Source of the DNA: Alicyclobacillus herbarius DSM 13609
Lineage (GTDB): Bacteria; Bacillota; Bacilli; Alicyclobacillales; Alicyclobacillaceae
Assembly: GCF_000430585.1 (NCBI RefSeq)
Contig: NZ_AUMH01000013.1
Coordinates: 49,465 to 113,464 of the forward strand
DNA length: 64,000 bases
Direction: 5' to 3'
Made by a program: the position numbers and the translations under genes. The notes beneath the pieces were generated by a model that was given only the letters and a program-made list of their open reading frames with translations, made no database searches and was not told the DNA's origin. Positions 53,247-63,949 of the stretch are shown here, in pieces (the first letter of the stretch is position 1; the number at the start of each line of letters is the position of its first letter).

Positions 53247-53273
53247 TTCCATGCTTGGGCGTAGTTCCATGAG
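53238..53273 (+). repeat. 18-bp direct tandem repeat across the yabT stop
   Basis: TGGGCGTAGTTCCATGCT (53238-53255) is followed by an almost identical copy (53256-53273). The first copy contains the yabT TAG, so the duplication repeats the stop in the same frame. Confidence 0.85.
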
Positions 53274-53410
53274 CGTAGGGTTGTAGATACAGCGCCGTGG
53301 GCATCGAGAAGGGTTTGACTCTGGCAGCACGGCAGAGCCAGGCTGCCGGTGTCAGGCGCCGTAGGTTTCGTCCGACCGGCCACGCATACCGACGGGTGGA
53401 CCAGGCCCCT

Positions 53411-53439
53411 TTGGTGTCCTGTCCCGGCTCTGTTATGAT
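53411..53439 (+). promoter_or_regulatory. Possible promoter of tilS-hprT
   Basis: TTGGTG (53411-53416), a 17-bp spacer and TATGAT (53434-53439). The intergenic stretch 53247-53545 shows nothing else beyond the 18-bp repeat. Confidence 0.5.
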
Positions 53440-53545
53440 GGAAGCAACCCACGTTTGCAACGGCCGCGTGCACTGTCGCGTGGCGGATACAGTGAACTGC
53501 GACACGACGAAATGCGCGGGGGAAAGGCGAGGCGTACGTTCCGAA

Positions 53546-55057
53546 ATGGCCAAAGTAGACCCAGAGCACATCCGACAACACTTGTGTGGATGGCTGGAGA
53601 ACGGGCAAGGTCCCTTGGTGGCGGCCGTATCCGGCGGCGTCGATTCGATGGTGCTGTTGCACGCTTTGCATTCCGTGGCAGAGCGGTACGGCCGGCGCGT
53701 CGTGGCGGTTCATGTTCACCACGGGCTGCGTGCTGCGGCCGACCTGGATCAACAGCTGGTCGAAGCCACCTGCAAGGATTGGGGGGTGCCCTGCGTAGTC
53801 CGGCGCGTCGACCTGAAAGCCATGCCGAAGCCGCTTCGGCGTGGAGTCGAAGCCGACGCCCGCCGCTTGCGCTACCAGGCGCTAACGGAAGCGGCGCAGC
53901 AGGTCGGGGCGCAGCAGGTGTTTTTGGCCCACCACGCCGACGACCAGTTGGAAACCATCCTTTGGCGCTTGCTGCGCGGGACATCGCTCACCGGCATTGG
54001 CGGCATGCGGCCGCGCCGCGTGCGCGAGGGGATGGAGTGGCTGCGGCCTTTCCTACAACTCGAGAAGACCTGCCTTTACGCCTATGCCGAGCGCGAACAG
54101 GTGCCTTTCCGCGAGGACGAGTCCAACCGTTCGACCGAATATACCCGCAACTATCTGCGCCAGGAGATTCTACCCAGGCTGCGGCAGCTCGAGCCGCAGG
54201 CGGCGCGGATGGCCGCTCGCTTTGCCGAAGTGGTCCAGGAGGAGGACGCCTGGCTCGAGGCAGAGGCGCAGAGGGCGCTCGCCCAGTGCGCGTGGGAGAA
54301 GGACGGCGTCGCCACGCTGGACGTGCCCGCGTTCTTGTCGCTGGCTCGTCCTTTACAGCGCCGGATCGTTAAAATACTATTGTATTGTTTGGCGCCGAAC
54401 GACTGGTCGCTGACCCATATTGACGCAGTGCTGCAGCTGGCGCGGGCGCAGAGCCCGTCGGCACGCGTCACGCTGGCGGGGGGATTTGCGGCATGGCGTG
54501 AATACGAGCGACTGTACATCGGGCCCCGTGCGGCTGGGACCTCGCGTGAGGGCAGCGCATTCTTGCGCGAGGGCAGTGCGTCCTTGCGTGAGGGCAGTGC
54601 ACAGGTCGCGGGGGAGGCGCCCGAGCCGCAGATTTGGCCGCTGGCGGAGGGGACTTGCCTGACCTGGGCGGATGGGCCGAGTCGCTGGCGGTTTACCTGC
54701 CGAACTTGGACACCGGAAATGGGGCGGATCACGCCAGACGCTTGGACACTGTACCTGCCGTGGTTGCCCTCGGTCACGATGCGCCGGCCGCGTCCGGGAG
54801 ACCGGGTGCGCCTGTTTGGATTGTCTGGCCGGCGCAAGCTGCAGGACGTTTTTGTCGATGCCAAGGTCCCGCGCAGGATGCGGGAAACTTGGCCGGTGGT
54901 ATGCGTGGGTGAGGAGATTGTCTGGGTGCCGGGACTGAGACGAGCAGGCACGTACCTGCTGGAGACGGAAAGCCAACGTGGCTGGGTCATCACCTGCACC
55001 CCTTCTCATCCGGTCACTTTACATACGGTGGATTCTGGCTTTCCGGATACACACTGA
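53546..55057 (+). CDS. tilS: tRNA(Ile)-lysidine synthetase
   Basis: Essential enzyme that converts C34 of the AUA-decoding tRNA-Ile to lysidine. The PP-loop ATPase motif [15 protein letters not shown] is near residue 30, followed by [22 protein letters not shown] and the RPFLQLEK block. The C-terminal TilS domain ([20 protein letters not shown]) is near residue 415. A low-complexity linker near 330-355 contains a 21-bp tandem repeat. The start is uncertain: ATG 53546 fits the family, while the open frame extends to 53297. The product is 503 residues. Confidence 0.94.
   Translation: MAKVDPEHIRQHLCGWLENGQGPLVAAVSGGVDSMVLLHALHSVAERYGRRVVAVHVHHGLRAAADLDQQLVEATCKDWGVPCVVRRVDLKAMPKPLRRGVEADARRLRYQALTEAAQQVGAQQVFLAHHADDQLETILWRLLRGTSLTGIGGMRPRRVREGMEWLRPFLQLEKTCLYAYAEREQVPFREDESNRSTEYTRNYLRQEILPRLRQLEPQAARMAARFAEVVQEEDAWLEAEAQRALAQCAWEKDGVATLDVPAFLSLARPLQRRIVKILLYCLAPNDWSLTHIDAVLQLARAQSPSARVTLAGGFAAWREYERLYIGPRAAGTSREGSAFLREGSASLREGSAQVAGEAPEPQIWPLAEGTCLTWADGPSRWRFTCRTWTPEMGRITPDAWTLYLPWLPSVTMRRPRPGDRVRLFGLSGRRKLQDVFVDAKVPRRMRETWPVVCVGEEIVWVPGLRRAGTYLLETESQRGWVITCTPSHPVTLHTVDSGFPDTH
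54542..54604 (+). repeat. 21-bp tandem repeat, three copies, in tilS
   Basis: Units 54542-54562, 54563-54583 and 54584-54604 share CGYGAGGGCAGYGC and encode [14 protein letters not shown] and LREGSAQ. They sit in the linker before the C-terminal domain and keep the frame. Confidence 0.9.
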
Positions 55058-55091
55058 AAGCATGAAACCCAATCGCATCGGGGAGGACATT

Positions 55092-55631
55092 ATGCATCCA
55101 GATTTGGAAACTGTGTTATTTAGCGAGCAGCAGATTCTTGATAAGGTGGCTGAACTCGGCCGACAGCTGAGCGAGGACTATAAGGATAAGAACCCCTTGA
55201 TGATTTGTGTTCTCAAAGGGGCCGTCTTGTTCATGGCGGACCTGGTCAAGCGCGTAGAGATTCCGCTGGAAATGGACTTTATGGCCATCTCTAGCTATGG
55301 GGCTTCCTCCAAGTCGTCCGGGATTGTGCGCATTTTAAAGGACCTCGAACGCCCGATAGAGGACCGCCATGTAGTGATTGTCGAGGACATCGTCGACACG
55401 GGCTTAACCTTGAAGTACTTGCGTGAGCACCTTCTGCACCGCCGGGCGGCGTCGGTTAAGGTGGTGGCGCTGTTCGACAAGCCGGAGGGCCGGGCGGTGG
55501 AGATTACGCCGGATTACTCCGGATTTACCGTCCCGAATCAGTTTATCGTCGGCTATGGCCTGGACTATGCGGAGCGCTACCGCAACCTGCCTTATGTGGG
55601 TGTCCTGAAGCCTGAGGTATACCAAAAATAG
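55092..55631 (+). CDS. hprT: Hypoxanthine-guanine phosphoribosyltransferase
   Basis: Purine salvage enzyme that joins PRPP to hypoxanthine or guanine, 179 residues. Motifs: [15 protein letters not shown] near residue 45, [11 protein letters not shown], the PRPP loop [14 protein letters not shown] near 98, and [20 protein letters not shown] at the end. ATG 55092 has GGGGAGGAC upstream. The tilS-hprT-ftsH order is conserved in Bacilli. Confidence 0.96.
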   Translation: MHPDLETVLFSEQQILDKVAELGRQLSEDYKDKNPLMICVLKGAVLFMADLVKRVEIPLEMDFMAISSYGASSKSSGIVRILKDLERPIEDRHVVIVEDIVDTGLTLKYLREHLLHRRAASVKVVALFDKPEGRAVEITPDYSGFTVPNQFIVGYGLDYAERYRNLPYVGVLKPEVYQK

Positions 55632-55642
55632 CCGGGTGCAAG

Positions 55643-55671
55643 CGGATGTGAAGCCAAGTACCCCACATCCG
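55643..55671 (+). terminator. Hairpin after hprT
   Basis: CGGATGTG (55643-55650) pairs with CACATCCG (55664-55671) over a 13-base loop; no T tract. Confidence 0.45.
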
Positions 55672-55746
55672 GGGCAGTCTGTCACATTCCTTTCATTGTA
55701 TGCCTGGTTGATGCCTGGGCGGACGCTGTTCCAGAGATTTCGCGTA

Positions 55747-55755
55747 TGATACAAT
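55747..55755 (+). promoter_or_regulatory. Extended -10 promoter of ftsH
   Basis: TGATACAAT fits an extended -10 (TGn plus TACAAT). The -35 region is poor. It lies about 30 bases before the ftsH start. Confidence 0.5.
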
Positions 55756-55784
55756 AGTTCCGCCAGACCGGGAGGAGGCAAGGC

Positions 55785-57665
55785 ATGAACAGGTTTTACC
55801 GAAATATTGTCTTTTACGTATTAATCCTGCTGCTCGTCGTGGCGGTCGTCAACTACCTGACGGGCCAGACCCGTAGCCCTTCGGATCTGTCCTACAGTCA
55901 GTTCGTCACCGAGGTCAAGCAGGGTGATGTAAAGAAGGACCCGGGTGTCCTCATCACGCCGGAAGGCCTGACGGCGACGATAGACGGCGAACTGACGGAT
56001 GGCAAAAAGTTTTCTACGCGAGTCCTCCTCAACCACGACGTGACGCAGTTTCTTGAGGACAATAAGGTAAATGTGACGGTGGCTCCGCAGCCGCGCGGCT
56101 CGATTTGGGTGCAATTCCTCGAATCGGTTCTACCGTTTATTTTTCTGTTCATCCTCATGTTCTTCCTGTTCAATCAGGCACAAGGCGGCGGCAGCCGGGT
56201 GATGAACTTCGGCAAGAGCCGAGCCCGTCTCTATACGGAAGAAAAGCGCAAGGTCACATTCCGCGACGTGGCCGGCGCCGACGAGGAAAAGGCGGAACTG
56301 GTGGAGATTGTCGAGTTTCTGCGAGATCCGAAACGGTTCTCCGCGCTAGGGGCTCGGATTCCAAAAGGCGTCCTGCTGGTCGGACCTCCCGGTACCGGTA
56401 AGACGCTGCTGGCGCGGGCGGTGGCAGGCGAGGCTGGGGTGCCGTTTTTCAGTATCAGCGGCTCCGACTTCGTCGAGATGTTTGTCGGCGTCGGCGCCTC
56501 GCGCGTGCGCGACTTGTTTGAACAGGCGAAGAAGAACGCGCCCTGCATCATCTTTATCGACGAGATTGATGCGGTCGGCCGACACCGCGGTGCCGGTCTC
56601 GGCGGTGGCCACGATGAACGGGAACAGACGTTGAACCAGCTGTTGGTGGAAATGGACGGCTTTTCGTCGAATGAAGGCATCATCATCATCGCCGCGACCA
56701 ACCGTCCCGATATTCTCGATCCAGCCTTGCTTCGCCCCGGTCGCTTTGACCGGCAGATTATCGTCAACCGGCCGGACGTAAAGGGACGCGAAGAGATTCT
56801 GCGCGTCCACGCCCGCAATAAACCGTTGACCTCCGACGTTAGATTGGATGTCATCGCCAAGCGGACGCCTGGATTCACAGGTGCTGACTTGGAAAACGTC
56901 TTGAACGAGGCCGCGCTGTTAGCAGCCCGTAAGCGGGAATCACAGATTACGCAGGCGGACGTCGACGAAGCGATTGACCGCGTGATGGCTGGTCCGGAAA
57001 AGCGCAGTCGGGTGATGACCGAGCACGAACGGCGGCTGGTGGCGTATCACGAGTCTGGGCACGCGGTGATTGGCTACTTTGTCCAAAACGCCGAGACGGT
57101 GCATAAGGTGACCATCATCCCGCGCGGTATGGCCGGAGGCTATACGGTCACCCTGCCGAAGGAAGACCGCTACTTCATGACGAAGCAGGAGATGCTCGAC
57201 CGCATCTGTGGACTCTTGGGTGGTCGGGTCGCGGAGGAAATTATCTTTGGCGAAATCAGCACCGGCGCTTCCAATGACCTGGAGCGCGTGACCGAGATTG
57301 CCCGGCAGATGGTGACGCAGTACGGCATGAGCGATCGATTGGGCTTGATGCAGTACGGCAGCCGGCAGGGTCAGGTGTTCCTGGGCAAGGACCTGTCGAC
57401 CGAACAAAACTACAGTGACCAAGTCGCCTACGAGATCGACCAAGAGATGAAGTCGATTGTGGAAGCGTGCCACAAGCGGACCCGGCAGATTCTCACCGAG
57501 CGGCGCGATCGCTTAGAGGCGCTGGCACAGCTGTTGCTGGAAAAAGAGACGGTGGATGAAGAAGAGATTCGGAATGTGATGGAGGGGGGTTCCGGCGGAT
57601 CGTCCGATTCAGGTCAGGATGGCGAAGCGACTCAGAAGCGCGATGAGGAAGACCGCTCGGAGTAA
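55785..57665 (+). CDS. ftsH: ATP-dependent zinc metalloprotease FtsH
   Basis: Membrane-bound AAA protease for quality control of membrane and regulatory proteins, 626 residues. One helix at the N-terminus (residues 5-22) and a second near 105-125 flank a small external domain. Walker A GPPGTGKT is near residue 200, Walker [35 protein letters not shown], and the zinc site HESGH near 423. The C-terminus is acidic and Ser/Gly-rich. GGGAGGAGG precedes the ATG. Confidence 0.97.
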   Translation: MNRFYRNIVFYVLILLLVVAVVNYLTGQTRSPSDLSYSQFVTEVKQGDVKKDPGVLITPEGLTATIDGELTDGKKFSTRVLLNHDVTQFLEDNKVNVTVAPQPRGSIWVQFLESVLPFIFLFILMFFLFNQAQGGGSRVMNFGKSRARLYTEEKRKVTFRDVAGADEEKAELVEIVEFLRDPKRFSALGARIPKGVLLVGPPGTGKTLLARAVAGEAGVPFFSISGSDFVEMFVGVGASRVRDLFEQAKKNAPCIIFIDEIDAVGRHRGAGLGGGHDEREQTLNQLLVEMDGFSSNEGIIIIAATNRPDILDPALLRPGRFDRQIIVNRPDVKGREEILRVHARNKPLTSDVRLDVIAKRTPGFTGADLENVLNEAALLAARKRESQITQADVDEAIDRVMAGPEKRSRVMTEHERRLVAYHESGHAVIGYFVQNAETVHKVTIIPRGMAGGYTVTLPKEDRYFMTKQEMLDRICGLLGGRVAEEIIFGEISTGASNDLERVTEIARQMVTQYGMSDRLGLMQYGSRQGQVFLGKDLSTEQNYSDQVAYEIDQEMKSIVEACHKRTRQILTERRDRLEALAQLLLEKETVDEEEIRNVMEGGSGGSSDSGQDGEATQKRDEEDRSE

Positions 57666-57753
57666 GATGGGAGTCAAACCTGCGCGGATGGAATCGGTTG
57701 GAGATGCGGGTGTCCGCTCCCGATGCGAAAGATGCGGAATTTGAAAATGGATG

Positions 57754-57786
57754 CTACCCTCGGGTTCCGACTCGGGGGCTTTTTTC
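57754..57786 (+). terminator. Terminator after ftsH
   Basis: CCCTCG pairs with CGGGGG (one G-T pair) over a 10-base loop, followed by CTTTTTT. Moderately strong. Confidence 0.6.
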
Positions 57787-57893
57787 TCAGCGTATGGGGG
57801 CAGCCTATCACGCGACCTTATCAGCTGGACTTGATGGAGCACCCGACCATCGACATTGTCGAGTGTGCGACATAGCCCCGGAGGTTGAAAGAC

Positions 57894-58847
57894 ATGGCGG
57901 GAAATCCGACAAACAACATGATACAGACGAAAGATGTGGCCGTGCGGGGATTGGCCCGATGCGGACGTGTACGGCTCCTGGCATGCGTGACCACCCACTT
58001 GGTGAACGAATTGCAGCGCCGGCACGGTACTTGGCCGGTCGCCACGGCCGCGTTGGGGAGAACCGCCTCTGTGGCGGCGATGATGGCGATGCAGTTGAAG
58101 GGACAAGAGCGGTTGACGGTGCAAGTGAAGGGCGACGGTCCGTTGGGCGCCATTTTGGTTGACGCGGACTCCGACGGGCACGTGCGCGGCTATGTTCAGC
58201 ATCCGCATGTTCACTTGCCAGCCAATGCGCTCGGCAAACTGGACGTGGGTGGCGCGGTTGGGCACGGGATGTTGTATGTGCTCCGCGATATGGGACTAAG
58301 AGAGGTCTACCGGGGCGGGGTAGAACTGCAGACGGGCGAAATTGGCGACGATTTCACGTATTATTTTGCTGTGTCCGAGCAGACGCCTTCGTCGGTCGGG
58401 GCCGGCGTTTTGGTCGATACGGACAACACCGTCATCTGCTCTGGCGGGTTTATTGTGCAACTCTTGCCTGGCCACACCGACGAGGACATCGATTGGGTGG
58501 AGGCGCAGATTCGCGGTTTGTCCAGCGTCACAGATTTGCTGCGGGGCGGCATGGATGCCACGGGGCTGGCGGCCACCGTACTCCCGGATGTGGAGATCCT
58601 GGAGGAGCGTCCGCTGGCCTTCCGCTGTACCTGCTCGCGGGACCGGTTGCGGCGGATTCTGCTCGGGTTGGGGAAAGAGGAGTTGCAGGCGATGCTTGCG
58701 GAGGAAGGGGATGCGGAAGTCGTCTGCCACTTCTGCTCTGAGGTGTACCGGTTTTCTGGGGATGAGCTGGAAGCGATGATTGCGGAACTGGCGGATAAAC
58801 CAGGGGACTCGAAGCTGGTGCTGGATGATGGGAGAGAGGACGGATGA
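57894..58847 (+). CDS. hslO: Redox-regulated chaperone Hsp33
   Basis: Holdase chaperone switched on by oxidation and unfolding. The N-terminal domain (GRTASVAAMMAMQLKGQERL, then a TVQVKGDGPLGAILVDAD strand) is typical. The C-terminal zinc redox switch has CTC near residue 243 and CHFC near 276, the four zinc-binding cysteines. The product is 317 residues. ATG 57894 has GGAGGT eight bases upstream. In Bacillus subtilis coaX lies between ftsH and hslO; it is absent here. Confidence 0.96.
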   Translation: MAGNPTNNMIQTKDVAVRGLARCGRVRLLACVTTHLVNELQRRHGTWPVATAALGRTASVAAMMAMQLKGQERLTVQVKGDGPLGAILVDADSDGHVRGYVQHPHVHLPANALGKLDVGGAVGHGMLYVLRDMGLREVYRGGVELQTGEIGDDFTYYFAVSEQTPSSVGAGVLVDTDNTVICSGGFIVQLLPGHTDEDIDWVEAQIRGLSSVTDLLRGGMDATGLAATVLPDVEILEERPLAFRCTCSRDRLRRILLGLGKEELQAMLAEEGDAEVVCHFCSEVYRFSGDELEAMIAELADKPGDSKLVLDDGREDG

Positions 58848-59674
58848 GCGGTATGACAACGATGACGCAAGCGGACACCCAGGCGCGGTTACAGTCGGAT
58901 GGGGTCCTGGTAATGGGGATTGTCAACGTGACGCCAGATTCGTTTTCGGACGGCGGACAGTATTTTCATCCGCAAGCGGCCATTCAGCATGCCTATCGCC
59001 TGTTGGAGGCGGGGGCGGATATTTTGGATATTGGCGGGGAGAGTACCCGTCCAGGCCATACACCGGTCCCGGCGGATGAGGAATGGCGCCGGTTGGAGCC
59101 GGTCCTGACAGAATTAACCCGCCACACCGACGCTGTGATTTCGGTGGACACGTATAAAGGGGCCACAGCGCGGCGCGCGTTGGAGTTGGGGGTACATATC
59201 ATCAATGACGTGTGGGGTGGACTGGCCGACAGCGACATCCTGCGTGCGGCAGCCGACGCCGACTGTACGTACATCTGGATGCACAACCGTGAACAGCCGG
59301 CGGAATCGGACGCGTTTGCGGTCTTGTTGGAGGAGACAAAACGCGGGGTCGAGCGCTGCCTAGAAGCCGGTATTCGCCCGCAGAACCTCTGGATTGACCC
59401 GGGCGTCGGCTTTGGCAAAACGTATGAGCAGAACCTGACCGTCCTCAGGCGCTTGCCTGAATACTGTCAGTTGGGCTACCCGGTGCTGCTTGGGACAAGC
59501 CGGAAGCGGTTCATCGGGCGTGCGCTGGATAAGGAAGTCGAGGAACGCTTGATTGGTTCTCTGGCCACGGTTTCGTGGGGCGTGATGGCCGGGGTTCGGG
59601 CGGTTCGTGTCCACGACGTGGCGGAGACTGTACAGATGTGTCGTATGTTGGAAGCCATCTGCAACGCGGAGTGA
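58844..59674 (+). CDS. folP: Dihydropteroate synthase
   Basis: Condenses pABA with the pterin pyrophosphate in folate synthesis; target of sulfonamides. TIM-barrel motifs: MGIVNVTPDSFSDGG near residue 24, DIGGESTRPGHTPVP near 63, and DPGVGFGKTYEQN and GTSRKRFIG later. The 276-residue length is normal. The start overlaps the hslO stop (ATGA) and GGAGAGAGGA is upstream. The cysK and pab genes between hslO and folP in Bacillus subtilis are missing. Confidence 0.96.
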   Translation: MSGMTTMTQADTQARLQSDGVLVMGIVNVTPDSFSDGGQYFHPQAAIQHAYRLLEAGADILDIGGESTRPGHTPVPADEEWRRLEPVLTELTRHTDAVISVDTYKGATARRALELGVHIINDVWGGLADSDILRAAADADCTYIWMHNREQPAESDAFAVLLEETKRGVERCLEAGIRPQNLWIDPGVGFGKTYEQNLTVLRRLPEYCQLGYPVLLGTSRKRFIGRALDKEVEERLIGSLATVSWGVMAGVRAVRVHDVAETVQMCRMLEAICNAE

Positions 59675-59682
59675 TCCCGATT

Positions 59683-60207
59683 ATGGAACCGGTACCGGCG
59701 TATATCGGCGTAGGGGCAAACTTGGGCAACCGCGGGGAGACCTTGACCGCCGCGGTGAAGGAGCTCGGGCGGCTTGCAAGTGGTGGACAGATGCGCCTCT
59801 CTGCGGTGTATGAGACCAAGCCGGTGGGCTACCTGGAACAGCCTGATTTCCTGAACATGGTCGTGGAAATTCCGGTTACGCTGCGGCCGCTGGCTCTACT
59901 CGCGCGCCTGCAGGCGTTAGAGGCGGCCTTCGGTCGCGTGCGTACCATTCGTTTTGGTCCGCGTACCTTGGACCTTGATATTCTGTTATACGGGAACGAA
60001 TACGTCTGTTTTCAAAATCTCCAAGTCCCTCATCCCCGGCTCTGGGAGCGAGCGTTCGCGGTCGTGCCATTGGCGGATTTGGTGCCGGAGAGAAAGGCGT
60101 TGGGCGGCGCGAGCATGGCGCGTCTGGCAGAGAGGCTGCGTGGTGAAGGGGGGGTCCGGCGTGTCGGAGACCTTTTCCAGGCGGTTGCGCGCGTATCGAA
60201 AGCTTAA
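59683..60207 (+). CDS. folK: Hydroxymethyl-dihydropterin pyrophosphokinase
   Basis: Makes the pterin pyrophosphate that FolP uses, 174 residues. Motifs are YIGVGANLGNRGETL near the N-terminus, YETKPVGYLEQPDFLNMVVE near 45, and the metal-binding GPRTLDLDILLYG with PHPRLWERAFAVVPL. ATG 59683 has GGAGTGA eight bases upstream; a GTG at 59671 is possible. folB, which normally lies between folP and folK, is absent. The 3' end overlaps yazB by 47 bases. Confidence 0.95.
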   Translation: MEPVPAYIGVGANLGNRGETLTAAVKELGRLASGGQMRLSAVYETKPVGYLEQPDFLNMVVEIPVTLRPLALLARLQALEAAFGRVRTIRFGPRTLDLDILLYGNEYVCFQNLQVPHPRLWERAFAVVPLADLVPERKALGGASMARLAERLRGEGGVRRVGDLFQAVARVSKA

Positions 60208-60382
60208 GTGCCTGACCCAGATCGAGTTGGCCCATCGCGCCGGAGTCAGCGTGACGGTGGTCGGCCAATTGGAACGTGGAACCCGCGCCCCGACCTCGGA
60301 CATCCTCCGGCGCATCTGTCGTGCCCTGAGTGTCGATGTCCACGAGCTGTGGCCGAATTCGTCCTGTCGTCCAAACAAATAA
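60161..60382 (+). CDS. yazB: XRE-family DNA-binding protein YazB
   Basis: Small helix-turn-helix protein of 73 residues. The HTH_3 core spans about residues 7-62 (RLRAYRKLKCLTQIELAHRA, GVSVTVVGQLERGTRAPT, LRRICRALSVDVHELW). GTG 60161 is chosen for the GAAGGGGGGG run six bases upstream. It overlaps folK in another frame, as the equivalent genes are tightly packed in Bacillus subtilis. Its target is unknown. The dusB gene that usually follows is missing. Confidence 0.88.
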   Translation: MSETFSRRLRAYRKLKCLTQIELAHRAGVSVTVVGQLERGTRAPTSDILRRICRALSVDVHELWPNSSCRPNK

Positions 60383-60415
60383 CAGATTTGGGCATGAATG
60401 CGCTGTCGCAGTTCG

Positions 60416-60444
60416 TTGACTTTGCTCCTGTGGCTCTCTATAAT
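60416..60444 (+). promoter_or_regulatory. Sigma-A promoter upstream of greA
   Basis: TTGACT (60416-60421), a 17-bp spacer and TATAAT (60439-60444). It would give greA a leader of about 200 bases. Confidence 0.8.
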
Positions 60445-60654
60445 TGCGCGTAGACGCAATCTGGAAGTGCGGTGAAACACTGCGGTGCGGCGCCTAAGTG
60501 GCCGGATGCGTGTCGGTCCGGTCATGGCGCGCGCATCGTCAGTGTTTTCTACCATCTTGCCGGGGAATACCGAGGATGCCAACGGGCATAGAGATGGGTA
60601 TTGCAAATCAAGCCGTAGGTTTGAACAATGGCGGTTTTTAAAGGAGAGACAGGT

Positions 60655-61131
60655 ATGGCAGAAAAGGAAGTCCTGTTGACCCCCGAAGGTCTGCAGAAGT
60701 TGGAGGAAGAACTGGAGCACCTGAAGACGGTCAAGCGGCGCGAGGTCGCCGAACGCATCAAGTTGGCCATCAGTTACGGAGATATTAGTGAAAATTCCGA
60801 GTATGAGGATGCAAAGAATGAGCAAGCGTTTGTCGAAGGGCGCATCTTGACGTTGGAGAAAATGCTCCGCAACGCGCGCGTCATTCAGAACAATGAAGTC
60901 GATACGGACATTGTCAGCATCGGATCGACCGTGAAATTGAAAGACCTGGAGTTTGACGAAGAGGTCGAGTACACGATTGTTGGTTCCGCCGAGGCCGATC
61001 CGGCCCGTAACAAAATTTCCAACGAGTCGCCGGTCGGCAAGGCGTTGCTCGGTAAGGCGGTCGGATCGGTCGTCGACGTGGCCGTGCCGTCGGGAACCAT
61101 TCAATTCCGCATTCTCGAGATTAAACGCTGA
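60655..61131 (+). CDS. greA: Transcription elongation factor GreA
   Basis: Rescues backtracked RNA polymerase by stimulating transcript cleavage. The N-terminal coiled coil (residues 1-75) has [20 protein letters not shown] and, at the tip, the acidic block [15 protein letters not shown]. The C-terminal FKBP-like domain includes [16 protein letters not shown]. The 158-residue length is exact for the family. ATG 60655 follows AAGGAGAG. In Bacillus subtilis greA is elsewhere; here it takes the place of dusB before lysS. Confidence 0.97.
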   Translation: MAEKEVLLTPEGLQKLEEELEHLKTVKRREVAERIKLAISYGDISENSEYEDAKNEQAFVEGRILTLEKMLRNARVIQNNEVDTDIVSIGSTVKLKDLEFDEEVEYTIVGSAEADPARNKISNESPVGKALLGKAVGSVVDVAVPSGTIQFRILEIKR

Positions 61132-61242
61132 CTGATGGAATGGCGTGTCCGGACTGCCGCAAAAGGCGTCTGAACGAGGGCTGCTGTCGCTTGACGCCGC
61201 TCGGATATGTATAATGAATAGGACAGTGCATGGACAACTGGG

Positions 61243-61273
61243 GGCGAGGCCAGGCGAGAGTCTGGACCTCGCC
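61243..61273 (+). promoter_or_regulatory. Hairpin in the lysS leader
   Basis: GGCGAGG plus CCAG (61243-61253) pairs with CTGG and CCTCGCC (61262-61273) with one bulged A. It ends eight bases before the ribosome-binding site, so it could affect lysS translation. TATAAT at 61210-61215 upstream is a likely -10 but has no well-spaced -35. Confidence 0.45.
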
Positions 61274-61289
61274 TGTATTCGTGAGGTGA

Positions 61290-62834
<1,545 letters not shown>

Positions 62835-62869
62835 CGATGTTGGACAAGCGGATGATTTGAGACTGTGAA

Positions 62870-62895
62870 CGGGCGCCTTGGGAAAAGGCGCCCGT
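62870..62895 (+). terminator. Hairpin after lysS
   Basis: ACGGGCGCCTT (62870-62880) pairs with AAAGGCGCCCGT (62884-62895); a very stable hairpin without a T tract. Confidence 0.65.
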
Positions 62896-62916
62896 GGCAC
62901 TTCGAGCGTTATTCAT

Positions 62917-62945
62917 TGGATGCGCCCGGTACGAAGGGTATACTC
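62917..62945 (+). promoter_or_regulatory. Sigma-A promoter of nadE
   Basis: TTGGAT (62917-62922), 17 bp, TATACT (62940-62945), 25 bases before the nadE start. Confidence 0.65.
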
Positions 62946-62970
62946 TTTCAAAAAGAGGGAGGAGTAAATA

Positions 62971-63822
62971 TTGAGGCCATTGCAACAAGAAATTATCAAG
63001 GCGCTAGGTGTCAAGCCGGTGATTGATCCAGAGCAGGAAATTCGTATGCGGGTAAATTTCCTGAAGGATTATCTTAGGTTCACCGGTTCTGCGGGTTATG
63101 TGCTCGGCATCTCAGGTGGTCAGGATTCATGCTTGGCTGGAAAGCTGGCACAAATGGCGGTTTCTGAACTCCGTAGTGAAACTGGCAAGAGCTATAAGTT
63201 TGTGGCGGTCCGCCTGCCTTACGGCAGACAAAAAGATGAGGAAGACGCGCAGCGTGCACTTCGCTTTATTAGTCCGGATGAGAGCATTACTTTTAACATC
63301 GAAGCGCCTGTGGTAGTCACGGCACTGCAGTATCAAGTCGCGTGTGGCGAGTCGCTTTCGGATTATCATAAAGGCAATGTCAAAGCCAGAATGCGCATGA
63401 TTGCTCAATACGCAATCGGTGGCCAACAGAACCTGCTGGTCGTCGGAACGGATCATGCCGCAGAAGCGATAACTGGGTTTTATACCAAGTACGGCGATGG
63501 TGGAGCAGATATTTTGCCCATCAGCGGACTGAATAAACGCCAAGGCAAGATGCTATTGCAGGCACTTGGAGCAGATCCACTGATTTATAACAAGACACCA
63601 ACGGCAGATTTGCTCGATGAAAAACCTCAGCAAGCAGATGAAGCTGAGCTGGGCATCTCTTATCAAGAGATTGACGATTATCTAGAAGGGAAAGACATTC
63701 CGAAAGAGATTGCCCAAAAGATTGAAGCACGCTATATGCAAACCATGCACAAGCGTCAGATGCCTGTAACGATTTACGATGAGTGGTGGAGGAAGGGCGG
63801 AAACAAAAACTTCCAGGTATAA
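62971..63822 (+). CDS. nadE: Ammonia-dependent NAD synthetase
   Basis: Last step of NAD synthesis: amidates deamido-NAD using ammonia and ATP, 283 residues. The PP-loop [15 protein letters not shown] is near residue 45. [35 protein letters not shown] and [14 protein letters not shown] are family blocks, and the C-terminal [14 protein letters not shown] is typical. TTG 62971 follows GAGGGAGGAG. The gene has visibly lower GC and different codon choice from its neighbours, suggesting transfer. It is not in this place in Bacillus subtilis. Confidence 0.96.
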   Translation: MRPLQQEIIKALGVKPVIDPEQEIRMRVNFLKDYLRFTGSAGYVLGISGGQDSCLAGKLAQMAVSELRSETGKSYKFVAVRLPYGRQKDEEDAQRALRFISPDESITFNIEAPVVVTALQYQVACGESLSDYHKGNVKARMRMIAQYAIGGQQNLLVVGTDHAAEAITGFYTKYGDGGADILPISGLNKRQGKMLLQALGADPLIYNKTPTADLLDEKPQQADEAELGISYQEIDDYLEGKDIPKEIAQKIEARYMQTMHKRQMPVTIYDEWWRKGGNKNFQV

Positions 63823-63827
63823 TTCGC

Positions 63828-63856
63828 TTGCATTTTGGGAACCAGCGTGCTATATT
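63828..63856 (+). promoter_or_regulatory. Promoter for the gene at the right edge
   Basis: TTGCAT (63828-63833), 17 bp, TATATT (63851-63856). Confidence 0.55.
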
Positions 63857-63949
63857 AGTCAGCGTCGCCAATCGACCGGCGGCCCTGAAAACCGCAAAAC
63901 ATCGGCATCCAACATCTACCGCTTGCAATTATGGCGTGTGGGTGATACG

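Noticed and set aside
53297..53545. N-terminal extension of tilS
   Set aside because: It lacks similarity to TilS, contains the likely promoter, and homology starts just after 53546.
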